Source of the DNA: Sipunculus nudus
Lineage: Eukaryota > Annelida > Sipuncula > Golfingiida > Sipunculidae
Direction: 5' to 3'
DNA: 64,000 nucleotides
NCBI GenBank assembly: GCA_026874595.1
Contig: CM049313.1
Location: 30,314,008 to 30,378,007, forward strand
The notes under the pieces were generated by a model. The model ran no database searches, was not told the DNA's origin, and saw nothing but the letters and a program-made list of their open reading frames with translations. Below, one piece after another: positions 63,644-64,000 of this stretch (its first letter is position 1; each line of letters opens with the position of its first letter). The position numbers and the translations under genes are program-made.

Positions 63644-63904
63644 TTAAAGGAACCTGCATGTTTTCTTGCATGGTAGTACAGCAGCGTTGAGAAGTGTTCT
63701 CGGAAATTTATTGCATTCCCTTACGCACAAAAACTGAACACTCACAGGGTCGGGCAATCCCGCTGCGCAGAAGTTCGTGGTAGCATTATAGTATGAAGTA
63801 CATTGAATGGCTGTATTTTGTTTTAAAATATCACGCATCCCCAAAGAACATTCTTGTTTGAAAGCTGAGCCAATGTTTTCCAGTGAGACAGTCAATGCAT
63901 TCAC
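63644..63904 (-). CDS. Doubtful Cys-containing open frame
   Basis: 86 codons from ATG 63904, ending exactly at the transposon edge. Eight Cys (LCVREC, PCKKTC near the end) give it a protein-like look, but there is no recognisable domain and the end is set by the transposon. The rest of the window to 64000 holds nothing else I can support. Confidence 0.2.
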   Translation of the reverse strand: MNALTVSLENIGSAFKQECSLGMRDILKQNTAIQCTSYYNATTNFCAAGLPDPVSVQFLCVRECNKFPRTLLNAAVLPCKKTCRFL

Positions 63905-64000
63905 TACAGGAGCGTACTCAGTTAAGATGGTTCAAGTTCAGCATCAAACTTCAAAATTCCATATATCTTAACCCCACATTACATTTAAGAGATAATATTT

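Larger units (their letters stand above)
57446..63646. mobile_element. PIF/Harbinger-like DNA transposon
   Basis: Perfect 15-bp terminal inverted repeats: TAAGCCTAAGTCACA at 57446-57460 and its reverse complement at 63632-63646. Both ends are rich in TCGTACGA/GTCGTA words for about 300 bases. Inside are a leftward Harbinger-type nuclease and a rightward Myb/MADF-like gene, the usual two-gene set. If the outer TAA/TTA is counted as target site, a TWA-type 3-base duplication with one mismatch or a TA dinucleotide duplication is possible. Confidence 0.85.

Overview
The window looks like nuclear DNA of an invertebrate animal, most likely a lophotrochozoan such as a mollusc. The evidence is spliceosomal introns, long (TA)n microsatellites, minisatellite-type repeats, and remains of animal transposon families (Ty3/gypsy, Gmr1-like gypsy, Penelope-like, PIF/Harbinger, Polinton). 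No bacterial operons, rRNA, tRNA or CRISPR arrays were seen. No convincing ordinary host gene was found; almost everything recognisable is mobile or viral.

Bases 1 to about 25,200 hold one large integrated virus-like element of the Polinton/Maverick (adintovirus-like) type, cut off by the left window edge. Its hallmark set is a protein-primed type B DNA polymerase, an FtsK/HerA-type packaging ATPase, a retroviral-like integrase, a double-jelly-roll major capsid protein and an adenovirus-type cysteine protease, together with Arg-rich core-like peptides. Genes 1-16,508 run rightward (replication, integration, structural). A mixed block follows: leftward 16.6-18.0 kb, rightward 18.2-19.5 kb, leftward 19.6-25.2 kb. 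It holds small genes with no recognisable family apart from a RING-finger protein and several Cys-rich proteins. Genes are tightly packed, with ATGA overlaps and small overlaps. Several leftward genes have a TATAAA box 38-48 bases before the ATG. Many genes are broken by single in-frame stops (nearly all TAA) or frameshifts, and two catalytic sites look altered, so this copy is decaying.

Bases 25.3-33.2 kb hold short tandem repeats, a decayed Ty3/gypsy retrotransposon (gag zinc knuckle, protease, RT, RNase H, integrase) followed on the same strand by a TatD-type nuclease reading frame behind a splice-acceptor-like sequence, and then an array of about 180-bp repeats. Bases 33.8-38.4 kb are two Penelope-like elements in inverted orientation, each abutting a (TA)n tract and each carrying an identical hammerhead ribozyme motif. 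Bases 38.5-50.7 kb are repeats and AT-rich sequence with no convincing gene.

Bases 50,684-57,068 are a leftward Gmr1-like gypsy element with the order gag-protease-integrase-RT-RNase H, one 804-bp LTR and one truncated LTR. Bases 57,446-63,646 are a PIF/Harbinger-like DNA transposon with 15-bp perfect terminal inverted repeats, a broken transposase and a spliced Myb/MADF-like partner gene. All calls come from reading the sequence by eye; no database search was run.
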